From Clostridia bacterium (lineage in GTDB: Bacteria; Bacillota; Clostridia; Oscillospirales; Acutalibacteraceae), in contig JAFXFC010000017.1 in NCBI GenBank assembly GCA_017513525.1, positions 1-63,491 of the forward strand: DNA of 63,491 nt. Direction: 5' to 3'. Positions 1 through 8,666 of this stretch are shown in pieces; positions within the stretch are counted from its first letter, which is position 1, and every line of letters starts with the position of its first letter. The notes under the pieces were generated by a model. The model was given only the letters and a program-made list of their open reading frames with translations. It did no database searches and had not been told where the DNA came from. A program made the position numbers and the translations under genes.

Positions 1-44
1 CGCGGATTTTCAGTCCGCTGCTCTACCAACTGAGCTACAAAGGC
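1..44 (-). tRNA. tRNA-Phe (GAA), 3' end cut by window edge
   Basis: Read on the minus strand, the sequence gives a 7-nt acceptor arm, U8-A9, a D-arm and an anticodon stem GCGGA/TCCGC around loop CTGAAAA, so the anticodon is GAA (Phe). The variable loop, T-arm and 3' acceptor strand lie beyond position 1. It is the most promoter-distal of three tRNA genes read in the same direction. Confidence 0.93.
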
Positions 45-55
45 AAACCGTAAGG

Positions 56-132
56 TGGCGACCCGGAACGGGCTCGAACCGTCGACCTCTAGCGTGACAG
101 GCTAGCGTTCTAACCAACTGAACTACCGGGCC
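56..132 (-). tRNA. tRNA-Asp (GTC)
   Basis: A complete cloverleaf on the minus strand: acceptor GGCCCGG pairs with CCGGGTC (one G-U), anticodon stem CTAGC/GCTAG encloses loop CTGTCAC (anticodon GTC, Asp), and the T-loop is TTCGAGC. The terminal CCA is encoded. It lies 11 nt upstream of tRNA-Phe in the same transcript. Confidence 0.96.
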
Positions 133-136
133 TAAG

Positions 137-212
137 TGGTGGGAACAACAGGGCTCGAACCTGTGACCCCCTGCTTGTAAGGCAGGTGCTCTCCCAGCTG
201 AGCTATACTCCC
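137..212 (-). tRNA. tRNA-Val (TAC)
   Basis: A complete cloverleaf on the minus strand: acceptor GGGAGTA/TGTTCCC with two G-U pairs, anticodon stem CCTGC/GCAGG and loop CTTACAA (anticodon TAC, Val). CCA is encoded. It is the first gene of the tRNA cluster, 4 nt before tRNA-Asp. Confidence 0.96.
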
Positions 213-261
213 ACTTCTGCACTCACTATTGTGAATGTCTTACTTCCCTTACGGCTTCATT

Positions 262-290
262 AATATACAACATTTTTCAGTGAATGTCAA
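262..290 (-). promoter_or_regulatory. sigma-A promoter of the tRNA cluster
   Basis: On the minus strand TTGACA (290-285) and TATATT (267-262) are separated by 17 bp. They lie about 50 bp upstream of tRNA-Val, and a perfect -35 box fits a highly expressed stable-RNA operon. Confidence 0.8.
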
Positions 291-348
291 TACCTTTTTT
301 TAACTTTTTTTAATTTTTTTCAAAAAATTTTTTCACTCTGAAAATTAC

Positions 349-1221
349 TTAAATTGACTTCAAAAGTGCCTTTAAATCCTCTGATGAAAACTTATAAACG
401 GCGGGGCAAAAATGACACTTGACTTCAGTTGATTCATCATTTGCCATTTCAGAAAGTTCTTCTTTACCTACACTGATAAGGGCCTTTTCTACACGCTCCT
501 TTGAGCAGTTGCAGCGGTATTCACATTCTGATGTATCAAGCACCTCTATATTGAATTCGGGTAAAACCTTTTTACATATCTCTTCGGGGGTAAGTCCCTC
601 GGCGAGCATTGTTGTAACAGAAGGAAGTCCGTTAAGTCCTCTTTCGACCTTTTCAATTATGCTGTCATCGGCTGTGGGCAAAAGCTGAATAAGAAAACCG
701 CCCGAGACCGCAACAGTAAGATCGGGATTTACAAGAACACCCAGTGCACAGACTGAAGGAATCTGTTCACTTATTGCATAATATGAAGTTATATCCTCTG
801 CTATTTCACCTGAAACAAGAGGGATCTGCCCTACAAAGGGTTCTTTCATACCGATATCCTTAATAACTGTCAGAAAACCGTTTGTGCCTACTGCCCCGCC
901 TACATCAAGCTTACCTTTTTCATTAAGAGGCAGATTGACATCGGGATTCATTACATAGCCTCTTACATTACCGTCCGGATCGGATACTGCAATAACTGAG
1001 CCTGCAGGGCCGCCGCCGTTAAAGCGAAGTGTTACGGAGCTGTCCTTCCCTTTGAGCATAACACCCATGAAGGAAGCCGCCGTAAGCGTTCTTCCGAGAG
1101 CTGCAGTACAAACCTTAGAGGTATTATGAATGAGTCTTGCAGTTTCGCTTATATCCGTAGTATCGGCTGCAAGTACTAATACACAGCCGTCATCTGAAAT
1201 ACATCTGACTAAATGAGCCAT
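349..1221 (-). CDS. hslO: Hsp33 redox-regulated chaperone
   Basis: Encodes a 290-aa cytosolic holdase of the Hsp33 family, which is activated by oxidation of a C-terminal zinc centre. The four family cysteines are visible as CNC near residue 238 and CHFC near residue 270, after the N-terminal domain containing FNGGGPAGS and GGFLIQLLP motifs. Length matches the family (about 290 aa). It is the third gene of a minus-strand operon, 11 nt after the methyltransferase gene; the start ATG has only a weak ribosome site, so translational coupling is possible. Oxidative stress protection is inferred from the family. Confidence 0.95.
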   Translation of the reverse strand: MAHLVRCISDDGCVLVLAADTTDISETARLIHNTSKVCTAALGRTLTAASFMGVMLKGKDSSVTLRFNGGGPAGSVIAVSDPDGNVRGYVMNPDVNLPLNEKGKLDVGGAVGTNGFLTVIKDIGMKEPFVGQIPLVSGEIAEDITSYYAISEQIPSVCALGVLVNPDLTVAVSGGFLIQLLPTADDSIIEKVERGLNGLPSVTTMLAEGLTPEEICKKVLPEFNIEVLDTSECEYRCNCSKERVEKALISVGKEELSEMANDESTEVKCHFCPAVYKFSSEDLKALLKSI

Positions 1222-1232
1222 AATAATTAAAC

Positions 1233-1982
1233 CTATTTCTTTTTTGCCAAGAAATATATCCTTTCTTCATCGTTTTGCGGTGAGGTGAGTTTCATGTCAC
1301 CGTACACACCGAGAACCTCAAAACCGCAGTTTATAAGAGTATTTTTAAGAAAATCGACGGAATATGCTCTTTCGATTATATAATCGTTTTGTCTTATATA
1401 CCTTCCGTCATCATCTTTTGAAAAAATATCAATAAACATCTCAATAACATCATCGGAATCACATTCGCTGTTCTGCCAGACTAAAAATGTGTTCTCATCA
1501 TCCTCATAAACGAATGTGTTACCCGATAATACACTTCTGTGCTTATATAATGTATTTATATCAAATATAAATAAACCGTCGGGACGGATGAATTTTCCGA
1601 TACTTAAAAATGCCGCTTCCACTTCATCCTCTTCAATCAGATGATTTATTGAATCAAGTGAACACACAGCCGCATCAACAGTGCCGTATAAATCAAGCTC
1701 ACACATATCCTGACACAGCAACAGAACCTTATCTCCGAAAACTGAAAGCTTCTCTCTTGCGATATTCAGCATATTATAAGAAATATCGTTTGCTACGACC
1801 TCAAAGCCCTTTTTTAGAAACATTTCACTCAAAGAGCCTGTGCCGCACGCAGTGTCAAGAATAGTACCCTCGGAAATTCCGTTTTTCTCCATTAACGAGC
1901 ATATATAATCCGCTCTGTCAGAATAATTGACCCCATCGGTAAATACATCATAGCATGATGCAAAAGAATATTCGTATGACAT
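1233..1982 (-). CDS. class I SAM-dependent methyltransferase
   Basis: A 249-aa methyltransferase with SAM-binding motif I LDTACGTGSLSEMF near residue 42, followed by an acidic end of beta-2 (ANDIS) and CSLDSINH after beta-4. It resembles small-molecule or YodH/UbiE-like methyltransferases of Firmicutes; the substrate cannot be read from sequence. The start at 1982 is preferred over an in-frame ATG 87 nt upstream because AAGGAG lies 7 nt before it and because it then begins just after the yerC stop codon (1 nt gap). It is the middle gene of the yerC-methyltransferase-hslO operon. Confidence 0.85.
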   Translation of the reverse strand: MSYEYSFASCYDVFTDGVNYSDRADYICSLMEKNGISEGTILDTACGTGSLSEMFLKKGFEVVANDISYNMLNIAREKLSVFGDKVLLLCQDMCELDLYGTVDAAVCSLDSINHLIEEDEVEAAFLSIGKFIRPDGLFIFDINTLYKHRSVLSGNTFVYEDDENTFLVWQNSECDSDDVIEMFIDIFSKDDDGRYIRQNDYIIERAYSVDFLKNTLINCGFEVLGVYGDMKLTSPQNDEERIYFLAKKK

Positions 1983-1983
1983 A

Positions 1984-2265
1984 TTACTCCTTATTAAACA
2001 CGATATCGTATCCGCCCGCACCGTATGCCAGTGAGCGGTTAACTCTGCTGATAGTTGCAGTAGATGCACCCGTTTGTGCTACGATATCATTATAAACCGT
2101 TTTATCATAAAGAAGCTTTGCAACAGCTGCTCTTTGCGCCATAGCTTTAATTTCCGGAACTGTGCACAGATCCTCAAAAAAAGCATAACACTCTTCAAGA
2201 GTTTCAAGACTCATGATACACTTAAATAAAAAATCAGTATTATCATCTTTGATTCTGCTTTTCAT
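1984..2265 (-). CDS. YerC/YecD family TrpR-like regulator
   Basis: A 93-aa protein of the YerC/YecD family, related to the Trp repressor fold. The C-terminal helix-turn-helix reads DIVAQTGASTATISRVNRSL (about residues 60-79), followed by the glycine-rich tail YGAGGYDIVF typical of the family. It is likely a DNA-binding regulator, but the effector is unknown in this family. First gene of the operon with the methyltransferase and hslO, and a candidate autoregulator. Confidence 0.88.
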   Translation of the reverse strand: MKSRIKDDNTDFLFKCIMSLETLEECYAFFEDLCTVPEIKAMAQRAAVAKLLYDKTVYNDIVAQTGASTATISRVNRSLAYGAGGYDIVFNKE

Positions 2266-2299
2266 AAATCTTTCCTGCCTTTATATTTTGCTGATAGAT

Positions 2300-2328
2300 A
2301 GTTTAACACACTAAAGAGTAAAAGTAAA
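2300..2328 (-). promoter_or_regulatory. probable promoter of yerC operon
   Basis: On the minus strand TTTACT (2328-2323) and TAAACT (2305-2300) are spaced by 17 bp, ending about 35 bp upstream of the yerC start. Confidence 0.55.
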
Positions 2329-2350
2329 GAAGTTATTAAAATATAAATAC

Positions 2351-2378
2351 TTGAAAATCTTTATAATATGAGTATAAT
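2351..2378 (+). promoter_or_regulatory. promoter of metG-tatD
   Basis: TTGAAA (2351-2356), 16-bp spacer, TATAAT (2373-2378), about 30 bp before the metG start. An ACGGAGG ribosome site follows at about 2398. No T-box element is visible: the leader is only about 25 nt. Confidence 0.7.
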
Positions 2379-2409
2379 ATATAAAAAGAAAAAATAACGG
2401 AGGAAAATT

Positions 2410-4344
2410 ATGAATAAAGGTAAGTATTATATTACAACTGCCATTGCATATACATCAAAAAAGCCTCATATCGGAAATTCTTATGAAATTGTTTTAACTG
2501 ATGCTATTGCCCGTTTCAAAAGACTTCAGGGCTTTGATGTCTTTTTCTGCACAGGCACAGATGAACACGGTCAGAAAATTGAAGAACAAGCAAAAGAAGA
2601 AGGCATTACTCCCAAGCAGCATGTTGATAAAATTGCAGGCGAAATAAAAGATATCTGCGATAACCTTAACACAACCTATGACCATTTCATAAGAACAACA
2701 GACGATTACCATGAAAAGGCTGTTCAGAAGATATTCAAAAAGCTCTACGATCAGGGTGACATTTATAAGAGCTCATATGAGGGTCACTACTGTGTTCCGT
2801 GTGAGAGCTTTTTCACCGAATCTCAGCTTGTTGACGGCAAGTGTCCCGATTGCGGCAGAGAAGTAAAGCTCGCAAAGGAAGAAGCATATTTCCTTAAGCT
2901 TTCAAAGTATCAGAAGCAGCTTGAAGAACACATTGAGAATAATCCCGATTTCATTTATCCCGAAAGCAGAAAAAAGGAAATGCTCAATAACTTCATAAAG
3001 CCCGGTCTTCAGGATCTTTGCGTTTCCAGAACCTCTTTCAAATGGGGTATCCCCGTAACCTTTGATGAAAATCACGTTATTTATGTATGGATAGATGCTC
3101 TTTCAAACTATATTACTGCTCTCGGCTACGATCCCGACGGCAGTTCCGAAAAGTATCACAAATACTGGCCCGCAGATGTTCACATTATCGGTAAGGATAT
3201 TATCCGTTTCCATACAATTTACTGGCCTATTATGCTCATGGCTCTCGGTGAGCCTCTTCCGAAGCAGGTATACGGACATCCCTGGCTTCTTTTCGGCACT
3301 GATAAGATGTCAAAATCAAAGGGCAATGTTATTTATGCTGATGAACTCACAAAGCGATTCGGTGTTGATGCAGTAAGATATTATCTTCTTTCCGAAATGC
3401 CCCACGCTACAGACGGCTCTATTTCATATGAAACAATGATTGAAAGATTCAATTCCGACCTTGCAAATACTCTCGGTAATCTTGTAAACCGTACCGTTGC
3501 AATGATAAATAAGTATTTTGACGGTGTTCTTCCTACAAATTCTTGTGAAGAAGAGCTCGACAAGGAATTCAAGGCTGATATTCTCTCAGCTCTTCCCGTT
3601 ATGGAAAAGGCTTTTGATGATTTCAGAATTTCCGATGCCGTTGAAGCTGTTATTAATTCCGCTAAGAGAAGCAACAAATATATTGATGAAACTGCACCCT
3701 GGGCACTCGCTAAAGACGAAGAGAAGAAGGACAGACTTTCAACCGTTCTTTATAATCTTCTTGAAGCCATCAGAATTATAGCAGTTGAGCTTTCCTCTTT
3801 CATGCCCGATACCTCAAAGGCTATTTTAGAGCAGATAAACTGTGACGAAGCTTCTTATGAAAGTATTCTTAGTTTCGGAGCGGCAAAAACAGGTGTAAAG
3901 GTAGGCACTGCTACTCCCCTTTTCAACAGAATTGACGCTAATGTTATGCTCGCAGAAATTGAAGAGGAAATGAAGAAAAAGGCTCAAGAGGCCGCAAATG
4001 CCGCTGAGATTGCAGGTGTTGCAAAAATCGGCATTGAAGATTTCGCTAAAGTAGATTTAAGAGTTGCCGAAATCGTTGACTGTGAAAGCGTTAAAAAAGC
4101 TAAAAAGCTTCTTAAACTCACTGTATTTGACGGTGTAGCTAACCGCACTGTAGCTTCCGGCATTGCAAAGTGGTATAAGCCCGAAGAGCTTATCGGCAAG
4201 AAGATAATTCTCGTATCAAATCTCAAACCCGCTACATTATGCGGTATTGAAAGTCAGGGCATGATACTCGCCGCAGATTGCAGTGAAGATGATGTTAAGG
4301 TTATTTTTGTTGACGGCATTCCCGCAGGCTCAAAGGTAAGATAA
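2410..4344 (+). CDS. metG: methionyl-tRNA synthetase
   Basis: Charges tRNA-Met with methionine. The 644-aa product has the class I signature PHIGNSYE near residue 21 (the HIGN form usual in Firmicutes), a zinc knuckle with CVPC and CPDC cysteine pairs (residues about 126-145), the KMSKSKG loop near residue 300, and a C-terminal OB-fold tRNA-binding/dimerisation domain (from about residue 535, FAKVDLRVAEI). Length matches MetRS with the appended domain. The tatD start codon follows the stop codon directly. Confidence 0.97.
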   Translation: MNKGKYYITTAIAYTSKKPHIGNSYEIVLTDAIARFKRLQGFDVFFCTGTDEHGQKIEEQAKEEGITPKQHVDKIAGEIKDICDNLNTTYDHFIRTTDDYHEKAVQKIFKKLYDQGDIYKSSYEGHYCVPCESFFTESQLVDGKCPDCGREVKLAKEEAYFLKLSKYQKQLEEHIENNPDFIYPESRKKEMLNNFIKPGLQDLCVSRTSFKWGIPVTFDENHVIYVWIDALSNYITALGYDPDGSSEKYHKYWPADVHIIGKDIIRFHTIYWPIMLMALGEPLPKQVYGHPWLLFGTDKMSKSKGNVIYADELTKRFGVDAVRYYLLSEMPHATDGSISYETMIERFNSDLANTLGNLVNRTVAMINKYFDGVLPTNSCEEELDKEFKADILSALPVMEKAFDDFRISDAVEAVINSAKRSNKYIDETAPWALAKDEEKKDRLSTVLYNLLEAIRIIAVELSSFMPDTSKAILEQINCDEASYESILSFGAAKTGVKVGTATPLFNRIDANVMLAEIEEEMKKKAQEAANAAEIAGVAKIGIEDFAKVDLRVAEIVDCESVKKAKKLLKLTVFDGVANRTVASGIAKWYKPEELIGKKIILVSNLKPATLCGIESQGMILAADCSEDDVKVIFVDGIPAGSKVR

Positions 4345-5115
4345 ATGTATACTAATATTTTTGATACACATGCTCATTATGATGACGAGCGTTTTTCGGA
4401 AGATATTGACAATGTGCTCACAGCATTACCTGCTGTGGGCATTTGCCATGTTGTAAACTGTGCTACTCATATCAATTCCTGCGAAAAAAGCCGTCTTATG
4501 GCTTCAGAATACGAATATATATATTTTGCCGCAGGTATTCATCCCCATGAAAGCGGTGAAGCACAAGAGGATTTCATTAATGAACTGAAAGGTTTTGCCG
4601 CACACGAAAAATGTGTTGCTATCGGTGAAATAGGACTCGACTATCACTATGATTTCTCTCCGAGAGAAATTCAGAAAAGTGTTTTTGAAAAACAGCTAAT
4701 CCTCGCAAAAGAGCTCTCTCTTCCCGTAATTATTCACGACAGAGAAGCACATTCTGATACATGGGAATTATTAAAAAAATACAAGCCCCAAGGTATCGTT
4801 CACTGCTTTTCGGGAAGTGTAGAAATGGCAAGAGATATTGTAAACCTCGGTATGTCTATAGGACTTGGCGGAGCGGTTACTTTTAAGAATGCAAAAAAGC
4901 CCGTTGATGTTGCAAAATATGTACCTCTTGACAAATTAGTGCTTGAAACAGACTGCCCTTATATGTCCCCCGTTCCCTTCAGAGGAAAGAGAAACGATTC
5001 CTCTCTTATTCCCTACACCGCTCAGTTCATTGCCGAATTAAAGGGCATACCCACACAGGAATTAATTGATATCACAACCGAAAACGCAAAAAATATTTTC
5101 AGAATTTTAGTATAA
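4345..5115 (+). CDS. tatD: TatD family metal-dependent DNase/hydrolase
   Basis: A 256-aa TIM-barrel metal hydrolase of the TatD family. Visible metal ligands are DTHAHYD at residue 7, the glutamate in EIGLDYHYD, HDRE, HCFSG and ETDCPYMSP. Members act as 3'-5' DNases or deacylases in quality control. The ATG abuts the metG stop with no spacer, so translation is probably coupled, and the metG-tatD pairing is common in Firmicutes. Confidence 0.93.
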   Translation: MYTNIFDTHAHYDDERFSEDIDNVLTALPAVGICHVVNCATHINSCEKSRLMASEYEYIYFAAGIHPHESGEAQEDFINELKGFAAHEKCVAIGEIGLDYHYDFSPREIQKSVFEKQLILAKELSLPVIIHDREAHSDTWELLKKYKPQGIVHCFSGSVEMARDIVNLGMSIGLGGAVTFKNAKKPVDVAKYVPLDKLVLETDCPYMSPVPFRGKRNDSSLIPYTAQFIAELKGIPTQELIDITTENAKNIFRILV

Positions 5116-5153
5116 ATCTCTGTTATCATGGCATAATATTAAACGGTGATATT

Positions 5154-5360
5154 ATGTTCAAAGATAATAAAGACAGAAAAGCAAAGAAATACGGCAAAGT
5201 TTCAGACAAGCCCGACAGTGCACTCGCAGGTCCTCTTCCCACTGCAAACAGTGAAGAATTTGTACCAATCCCCATGGAGAACCTACAAGAAGCAGTCCCC
5301 CCTGCATCAAACGATGTGTACGATTTCATTCCGAAATTAAAAACTGATAAATATAAATAA
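5154..5360 (+). CDS. small hypothetical protein (68 aa)
   Basis: An unrecognised 68-aa frame beginning with ATG after ACGGTGAT. The product is hydrophilic with a lysine-rich N-terminus (MFKDNKDRKAKK) and a proline-rich middle, so it is probably disordered; no signal peptide, TM segment or cysteine is seen. It starts 38 nt after tatD and ends just before a strong terminator, so it would be the last gene of the metG transcript. A second frame overlaps it, but this one has the better ribosome site. Existence as a protein is uncertain. Confidence 0.45.
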   Translation: MFKDNKDRKAKKYGKVSDKPDSALAGPLPTANSEEFVPIPMENLQEAVPPASNDVYDFIPKLKTDKYK

Positions 5361-5362
5361 TC

Positions 5363-5405
5363 AAAAAAAGAGAGAAACTTTTGAATTTCAAAGCTTCTCT
5401 CTTTT
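5363..5405. terminator. bidirectional intrinsic terminator
   Basis: A long hairpin with AAAAGAGAGAA pairing with TTCTCTCTTTT and an inner CTTT-GAA/TTC-AAAG extension. A-runs and T-runs lie on both sides, so it can end both the metG transcript (plus) and the carrier-protein operon (minus). Confidence 0.8.
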
Positions 5406-5421
5406 ATATTTAAGTACAAAA

Positions 5422-5658
5422 TTACATTACTTTTGCTGCAAGCAGTTCTGCGATGTCACCTACTGTTTTGACCTTTTTAAGTGAATTGTCTGTTACTGAT
5501 ATTTTGAATTTTTCTTCAACAGCACTCGCAACATTCATAAGGTCAAAGGATGTAGCACCGAGGTCATAGCGTAAAGAAGACTCTTCTTTAACATCCTCGG
5601 GATCTACATCAACATATTCACAAATTATTTCCTTGAGTGCTTCAAATATTTCTGACAT
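5422..5658 (-). CDS. free-standing acyl/peptidyl carrier protein
   Basis: A 78-aa four-helix carrier protein. The phosphopantetheine attachment serine is S37 in DLGATSFDL. A separate fatty-acid ACP gene is not next to it and no fab genes are near, so this one is probably dedicated to the adjoining enzymes. It is the last gene of a minus-strand operon (ligase, ligase, condensation protein, carrier) and its ATG follows the condensation stop directly. Infer that it carries the adenylated substrate as a thioester for the condensation protein. Confidence 0.88.
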   Translation of the reverse strand: MSEIFEALKEIICEYVDVDPEDVKEESSLRYDLGATSFDLMNVASAVEEKFKISVTDNSLKKVKTVGDIAELLAAKVM

Positions 5659-7044
5659 TTATATTTCCTCCATAATTTCACCTATTGTTTTATCGGGATT
5701 TTTAACCCCTGTGAGAAGTGTCTTTACAACACCGTTGTGGAAGCTATAAACATCCTCATCCTTTGTGAGGAACAGACGGTGGATGTAAGAAAAGACAAAT
5801 CGTCCCGTTGATGGCTCCTGCATGGTAAGCGTATAAATCGGCATAACATAATGCCCGAAATTATATGCCGAGAATTCGTACCTTCTGTCACCGAAAGCAT
5901 TTTCACCTGCAGGGAGATATGAGAACATCATACTGTTTGAAGTCTGCATAAGTGAGAGATTATAGCGATCTCTTTCCATCTGACGAACAGCCGTAAAGGG
6001 CACATCACAGTGACGGAATAAAAATATCTGTGATTCACTCAGCTGATGTATGGTATCTGAAAAGCTCTTATTATCATCAAGTATCTCACGCCATGGCATC
6101 GGAGAAGCAAGTGTTCCGCCGCAACGCTTTTCCTTTACAGTTCTTCTTCTCGGGCAAAGCACCCAGAAAAGTGTGTCGTTCGTATGACGGTTTATCTTTG
6201 AAAAATAAATACGGAAGCCTAACTGAATGACCCACTCGGGGCTGAGATGATTTTCCTTGATGAAGCTATCAATAAGCTTACTGTCTTCATCACTTAAGTG
6301 ACACTTTATAAGATGCGTTGAATCAAGCACGGGAAGATAAATATGAGGCATATTCATATCCTTCTTGTGAAAGAGCTTACTTTGAAAATCAAGCACCTTT
6401 GTGCCGTTTATTGCATTGTAAAACGGTCTGCGGTCCTTTGCTACCCATTCATCAAGAATTTTTGTATCCATTGCTATACGCTCTTCAAGCTCGGGATTAT
6501 CCTGTTCATTCTTGATGATATCCTCATATTTTGAGAGGGGTCTCGGTAAAGGCTGATTATTTTTAAGACTGTCATAAACTGCCAAAAGATCCTTAAAAAA
6601 CATAAAGGAAGCAACAAAGTCCATTATCATATGAGATGCACAGATAAAAACACCGCATTTATTTTCATATGTACGGAAGAATATTATACGGAACATCTCA
6701 CCGCCGAAAACATTAAGCTTGGTTGAGGCAACGCTGTCAAAATATTCTACCTGTTCTTCCTTTGATGAAAATTCCTTTATGAGTATTTTATCGAGCTTAA
6801 ATTCATCGAGAAAAAACTGCTTTATCTTAAAGCCGTCACGGAATATGCGAAGCCGCATACAGTCATTGCGTTCAATTTCCTTATTCACGGCACGGGCAAG
6901 AATTCTGAAATCAAGCTCTTCTTCAAAAGCCATGGCTACAGGTATTTGCGTTGACTGCATATGGACAGAATACTTCCACATGTATTGCACCATTTCCTGT
7001 GAATGTATAAGCTTATATACCTGTTCACCTTTTTTCGGTTTCAT
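5659..7044 (-). CDS. free-standing NRPS-type condensation domain protein
   Basis: A 461-aa stand-alone protein of the condensation/acyltransferase superfamily (NRPS C, PapA, wax synthase relatives). The active-site HHxxxDG motif is present as SHMIMDF at residues 137-143: the second histidine (H138) and the aspartate (D142) are kept, the first His is Ser and Gly is Phe. Length equals a single C domain with no attached A or T domain. Overlaps the upstream ligase gene by 1 nt and abuts the carrier gene. Likely joins a carrier- or CoA-bound acyl group to an amine or alcohol; the substrate is unknown. Confidence 0.8.
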   Translation of the reverse strand: MKPKKGEQVYKLIHSQEMVQYMWKYSVHMQSTQIPVAMAFEEELDFRILARAVNKEIERNDCMRLRIFRDGFKIKQFFLDEFKLDKILIKEFSSKEEQVEYFDSVASTKLNVFGGEMFRIIFFRTYENKCGVFICASHMIMDFVASFMFFKDLLAVYDSLKNNQPLPRPLSKYEDIIKNEQDNPELEERIAMDTKILDEWVAKDRRPFYNAINGTKVLDFQSKLFHKKDMNMPHIYLPVLDSTHLIKCHLSDEDSKLIDSFIKENHLSPEWVIQLGFRIYFSKINRHTNDTLFWVLCPRRRTVKEKRCGGTLASPMPWREILDDNKSFSDTIHQLSESQIFLFRHCDVPFTAVRQMERDRYNLSLMQTSNSMMFSYLPAGENAFGDRRYEFSAYNFGHYVMPIYTLTMQEPSTGRFVFSYIHRLFLTKDEDVYSFHNGVVKTLLTGVKNPDKTIGEIMEEI

Positions 7045-8603
7045 CAGGCTTCACCTCTTGCATTGTCATTGCCGTTACGCTTGATTTTTCCTGTTGATGT
7101 TTTTTCAAAGGGAATTTCACGCACGATAAGTCTTTCTACTCTGTGAGAAGGAAGCGCTGTTTCGTTAAAACTATCGGTAAGCTCTTCAAGAACAGCATTT
7201 ATATCTGTTATGCCTGCAATTTCAGCGTATTCGGTGTTAGGATAAACTTCAGCTACAATAACATCCTTTTCGGCATAAACGAGAACCTCGCTTACAAGCT
7301 TATTTTCTTTATACTTATTTTCTATTCCTTCGGGAGAAACATTTTCACCGTTAGCGAGAATAATAAGATTCTTTAATCTGCCTGTGATAAAGAGCAGTCC
7401 GTTTTCATCAATGTAGCCTATATCTCCTGTGCGAAGCCAACCGTCTTCTGTGATGACCTCGGCAGTTTCCTCGGGGCGTTTGTAGTAGCCGAGCATAAGA
7501 CCGGGAGTGTCAAGCTGAATTTCTCCGCCTACAACACGGGCATTAACGGTGCTCATAAGTCTGCCTGTGCTGTTAATGGGGCAATCAAGGTCGGGAATGG
7601 TTACCTTTCCGCTGGCTTCACTCATACCGTAGCCCTGTCTTAAGAAAATACCGTATTCCTCAAAGGCTTTACAAAGGGAAGCATCAAGATGAGCACCGCC
7701 CGAAAGCATCATGTCAAGATTTCCGCCCGTAACCTGTGCCGCAGCTTCCTTCGGAGAAAGTGCGGGATTTTTAGCCTGAATGGCGCGGATACGGCCGAGA
7801 ATTGCCTGAGCAATCATAGGAACTACACGAATCTGATTTGGCTTAAAAATAAGAAGATTCTTAAAGAGGTCACGCATTTCACCGTTAAGACATACGCAGT
7901 TACCGACATTAAGAGGTCCTACAAAGCCGCAGATAAAGCAGAAAATATGATGAAGGGGCAAAACGGAAAGAATTGTATCCACACGGACAACAATATCACT
8001 GTAGGGCTCAAAAATTAGGTTACTTACAAGTGCTTCGCTTGAAAGCATAACGCCTTTTTTATCGCCCGTTGTGCCTGAAGTATAGATAATAAGTGCACAA
8101 GCATCGGGATCCATTTTAATATCGGATAGAGCGGCATAAGCGAAAGCTTCTGAATATTCTTCGTATATCTTATTGAACTCATCCGAATAGCTTATTACCA
8201 TTTGGAATTTTATTTTGGGACAAAGAGCCTTTACAGCATCTATTCTGTCAGAAAATTCCGCACCGTAAAGAATAGCTGTGGCATCCGAATCGTTTATTAT
8301 CTCTGCCGCTTCCTCTGCAGTTGAATCGGGATCAATGGGCACTGCAACATGAGAGCCGACAAGAACACCTGTCATACAAACTATGTATTCGTATGTACTC
8401 TTGCTTATAATGGCAATATGAGTTCTTTCAGGTAACTCATGACGGATCTTACGGCAGAAAGCGAGTCCGTCGCTTCTTACTTCGCTGAATTTTTTTTCAA
8501 TAATTTCGCCGTCACGGATATATTTGAAAAATGTTCTGTCGTTATGTTTCATAGGTGCAACATCCAACAGATCCCTTATCGTTGGTACATTTTCAAGTTT
8601 CAT
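7044..8603 (-). CDS. AMP-dependent ligase (stand-alone adenylation protein)
   Basis: A 519-aa ANL-superfamily enzyme that activates a carboxylate as acyl-AMP. Motifs in order: YTSGTTGDKKGVML (P-loop, about residues 174-187), GYGMSEASGK, TGDIGYIDENG, GRLKNLI hinge and the C-terminal catalytic lysine in TSTGKIKRNG. N- and C-terminal subdomains are complete. The start has AAAGGTGA upstream. It overlaps the condensation gene by 1 nt, so it is translationally coupled. It is the more canonical of the two ligases and is the better candidate to load the carrier protein. Confidence 0.88.
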   Translation of the reverse strand: MKLENVPTIRDLLDVAPMKHNDRTFFKYIRDGEIIEKKFSEVRSDGLAFCRKIRHELPERTHIAIISKSTYEYIVCMTGVLVGSHVAVPIDPDSTAEEAAEIINDSDATAILYGAEFSDRIDAVKALCPKIKFQMVISYSDEFNKIYEEYSEAFAYAALSDIKMDPDACALIIYTSGTTGDKKGVMLSSEALVSNLIFEPYSDIVVRVDTILSVLPLHHIFCFICGFVGPLNVGNCVCLNGEMRDLFKNLLIFKPNQIRVVPMIAQAILGRIRAIQAKNPALSPKEAAAQVTGGNLDMMLSGGAHLDASLCKAFEEYGIFLRQGYGMSEASGKVTIPDLDCPINSTGRLMSTVNARVVGGEIQLDTPGLMLGYYKRPEETAEVITEDGWLRTGDIGYIDENGLLFITGRLKNLIILANGENVSPEGIENKYKENKLVSEVLVYAEKDVIVAEVYPNTEYAEIAGITDINAVLEELTDSFNETALPSHRVERLIVREIPFEKTSTGKIKRNGNDNARGEA

Positions 8604-8640
8604 TATTATTCACCTTTTATTATTTTCCAAATTATATAAA

Positions 8641-8666
8641 GATTTTGTTTTCCCCAAAACAAAATC
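8641..8666. other. hairpin between the two ligase genes
   Basis: An 11-bp perfect stem GATTTTGTTTT/AAAACAAAATC with a CCCC loop covers the stop codon of the upstream ligase gene. On the minus strand it is followed by CTTTATATAATTT, which is only moderately U-rich, so it could be a leaky terminator or a processing site that adjusts expression of the downstream genes. Confidence 0.45.

Noticed and set aside
2266..2409. T-box or SAM riboswitch before metG
   Set aside because: The transcript leader downstream of the promoter is only about 25 nt, too short for either.
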